A stretch of DNA of 6,740 nt, from the NCBI GenBank assembly GCA_030527765.1, contig JAUNAE010000208.1, positions 1 through 6,740 of the forward strand, written 5' to 3'. Below the pieces are notes generated by a model, which was given only the letters and a program-made list of their open reading frames with translations, did no database searches and was not told the DNA's origin. Each line of letters begins with the position of its first letter. The first letter of the stretch is position 1. Source of the stretch: Eubacteriales bacterium. GTDB taxonomy: Bacteria; Bacillota_A; Clostridia; Lachnospirales; Lachnospiraceae. The translations under genes and the position numbers were made by a program. Below, one piece after another: positions 5,401 through 6,740 of the stretch.

Positions 5401-6740
5401 TGGCAGTAAATATTAAATCCTTTACTAGGGTCATCCCCATGATCTATGCCTATAATACTCCGGGCATTCCTTATCATGACGGATGGATTAAGATCGGCTA
5501 TACCGAGAAGCAGACGGTTGAACAGCGTATCAAACAGCAGACGCATACAGCAAATATCCGTTGGGAACTTCAATGGCAGGACAATGCCATGTATAAGGAC
5601 GGCTCCGGTGAATATTTTACAGATAAAGAATTTCATAACTATCTGGAAGTAGAAAAGCAGGTTGAGCGTGAAAAGGATACGGAATGGTTTAAACTGGATT
5701 CTGATACTTCGCAGTTGTATTTTTCTAAGTTTGCACGTCGTGCTACGGCAAAACCGGAAACTGGGCTTTCTTATGATCTTCGTGAAGAACAAAGACGTGC
5801 GGTAGAACAGACAAAAGCCTACTTTGAAGCAGGTGGAACAGAGTTTCTGTGGAATGCGAAGCCTCGATTTGGCAAGACTCTTACAAGCTATGACCTGGTT
5901 CAGCAGATGGGATTTGAGAAGGTGCTGATTGTCACCAACAGACCGAGCATCGCCAATTCCTGGGCAGAAGATTTCAATAAATTTATCGGTTGGAAGAATC
6001 AGTACTGCTTTGTATCAGATACCGATGCACTGCAAGGAAAAGCAGGTGTGATGACTCGTGCGGAGTATATTTCATCGGAGAGTGTTTTTGATGATGAATC
6101 CGGTCATCGTATGATTGCTTTTGAATCTCTGCAGGGTCTAAAGGGTTCTGTTTATTTTGGCGGTCAGTATAAAAAGCTGGACTGGATGGCAAAGGAATAT
6201 AGAGACGGTTATGGCAAGGTGCAGAAGGGAATTGAATTTGACCTCCTGATTATTGATGAGGCACAGGAAGGGATTGATACCATGCGTACCGACCGTGCTT
6301 TCCAGAATATCGCCAGAAAGCATACACTCTATCTTTCCGGAACTCCGTTTAAGGCGCTGGCAAGCGGACAGTTCTCTGAAAAACAGATTTTCAACTGGTC
6401 CTATGCAGATGAGCAGGAAAAGAAGGATAACTGGGACAGCGATGAATACAATCCATATGAGGCACTGCCGCGTCTTTCCATGTATACGTATCAGCTTTCC
6501 AATATGATTTATGATAAGGTGCAAAAAGGACTGGATCTGTCTGGAGAAGATGGCACAGTCGACTATGCTTTTGACCTGAATGAGTTCTTTGCTACTACCG
6601 AATCGGGAAAACTGATTCATGAAGAGGAAATTGAGAAATTTCTTCATGCCATGGTGACGCAGGAGAAGTATCCATTCTCTACACCACAGCTTCGAAAAGA
6701 ATTGTCTCATACATTGTGGCTGTTGAATCGTGTGGACAGC
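5400..6740 (+). CDS. GIY-YIG nuclease fused to an SF2 helicase/translocase, restriction subunit (3' end outside the window)
   Basis: The frame stays open for 447 codons to the right edge. Residues 14-97 match the GIY-YIG T5orf172/MUG113-like fold: IYAY at 15-18, WIKIGYT at 29-35 with Tyr34, Arg43, then KEFHNYL with Glu77 and His79, and EWF at 95-97. Superfamily 2 helicase motifs follow. Motif I is AKPRFGKT (153-160, Lys159), motif Ia is the VLIVTNRPS stretch near 180, motif II is IDEAQ (DEAQ 286-289), and motif III is LSGTPF (SGTPF 313-317). The second RecA lobe and any C-terminal domain lie beyond the window. The protein should translocate on DNA using ATP and cut with the N-terminal domain, paired with the upstream methyltransferase. 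Type III Res proteins instead carry a C-terminal PD-(D/E)XK nuclease. Anti-phage function is inferred. Confidence 0.88.
   Translation, partial: MAVNIKSFTRVIPMIYAYNTPGIPYHDGWIKIGYTEKQTVEQRIKQQTHTANIRWELQWQDNAMYKDGSGEYFTDKEFHNYLEVEKQVEREKDTEWFKLDSDTSQLYFSKFARRATAKPETGLSYDLREEQRRAVEQTKAYFEAGGTEFLWNAKPRFGKTLTSYDLVQQMGFEKVLIVTNRPSIANSWAEDFNKFIGWKNQYCFVSDTDALQGKAGVMTRAEYISSESVFDDESGHRMIAFESLQGLKGSVYFGGQYKKLDWMAKEYRDGYGKVQKGIEFDLLIIDEAQEGIDTMRTDRAFQNIARKHTLYLSGTPFKALASGQFSEKQIFNWSYADEQEKKDNWDSDEYNPYEALPRLSMYTYQLSNMIYDKVQKGLDLSGEDGTVDYAFDLNEFFATTESGKLIHEEEIEKFLHAMVTQEKYPFSTPQLRKELSHTLWLLNRVDS

Noticed and set aside
6138..6710. 190-codon minus-strand frame opposite the helicase
   Set aside because: It is antisense to the helicase motifs (DEAQ, SGTPF). 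Its hydrophobic stretches come from reversing acidic codons.
1..6740. tRNA or rRNA genes
   Set aside because: No cloverleaf-like segment with a TTC-type T-loop and acceptor stem, and no rRNA-like sequence, was found on either strand by eye.

Overview
The window reads as part of a mobilizable or integrative element from a low-to-moderate G+C Firmicute, most likely a gut Clostridia/Lachnospiraceae-type bacterium. This taxonomic guess rests on codon use, strong AAGGAG-type ribosome binding sites, TTG starts, and a gene set (RepA-like ATPase, MobC, MobP-type relaxase, TnpV) typical of clostridial mobile elements. All supported genes are on the + strand. No element end, attachment site or integrase is visible.

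Positions 1-3037 hold a mobilization module. It begins with the C-terminal part of a RepA/AAA_25-like ATPase. A roughly 210-base non-coding region rich in inverted repeats follows: a large GTGACGA-repeat dyad around position 607 and then three hairpins, making it a candidate oriT or replication/relaxosome site. Next come mobC (TTG start) and a translationally coupled relaxase with the HxDxxHxHNH metal motif. A 150-base gap after the relaxase folds on paper into a compact branched structure. tnpV closes the module and is followed by a strong intrinsic terminator (3055-3086).

Positions 3134-6740 hold a cargo operon with its own consensus promoter (TTGATG, 17 bp, TATAAT with extended -10). It encodes a small XRE-type regulator, an Eco57I-class N6-adenine DNA methyltransferase, and a protein joining an N-terminal GIY-YIG (T5orf172/MUG113-like) nuclease domain to an SF2 helicase/translocase. 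The last gene runs off the window. The three genes overlap (11 nt, then 1 nt), so they are probably made together. The simplest reading is a restriction-modification-type defence system with a controller-like regulator. It looks like a type III Mod/Res pair, except that the nuclease is an N-terminal GIY-YIG domain rather than a C-terminal PD-(D/E)XK domain.

The least ordinary items are the methyltransferase plus GIY-YIG-helicase pairing, a strong internal ribosome binding site and ATG just before the methyltransferase NPPY motif, the structured region after the relaxase, and the nested dyad upstream of mobC. Function throughout is inferred from motifs; no homology search was run.
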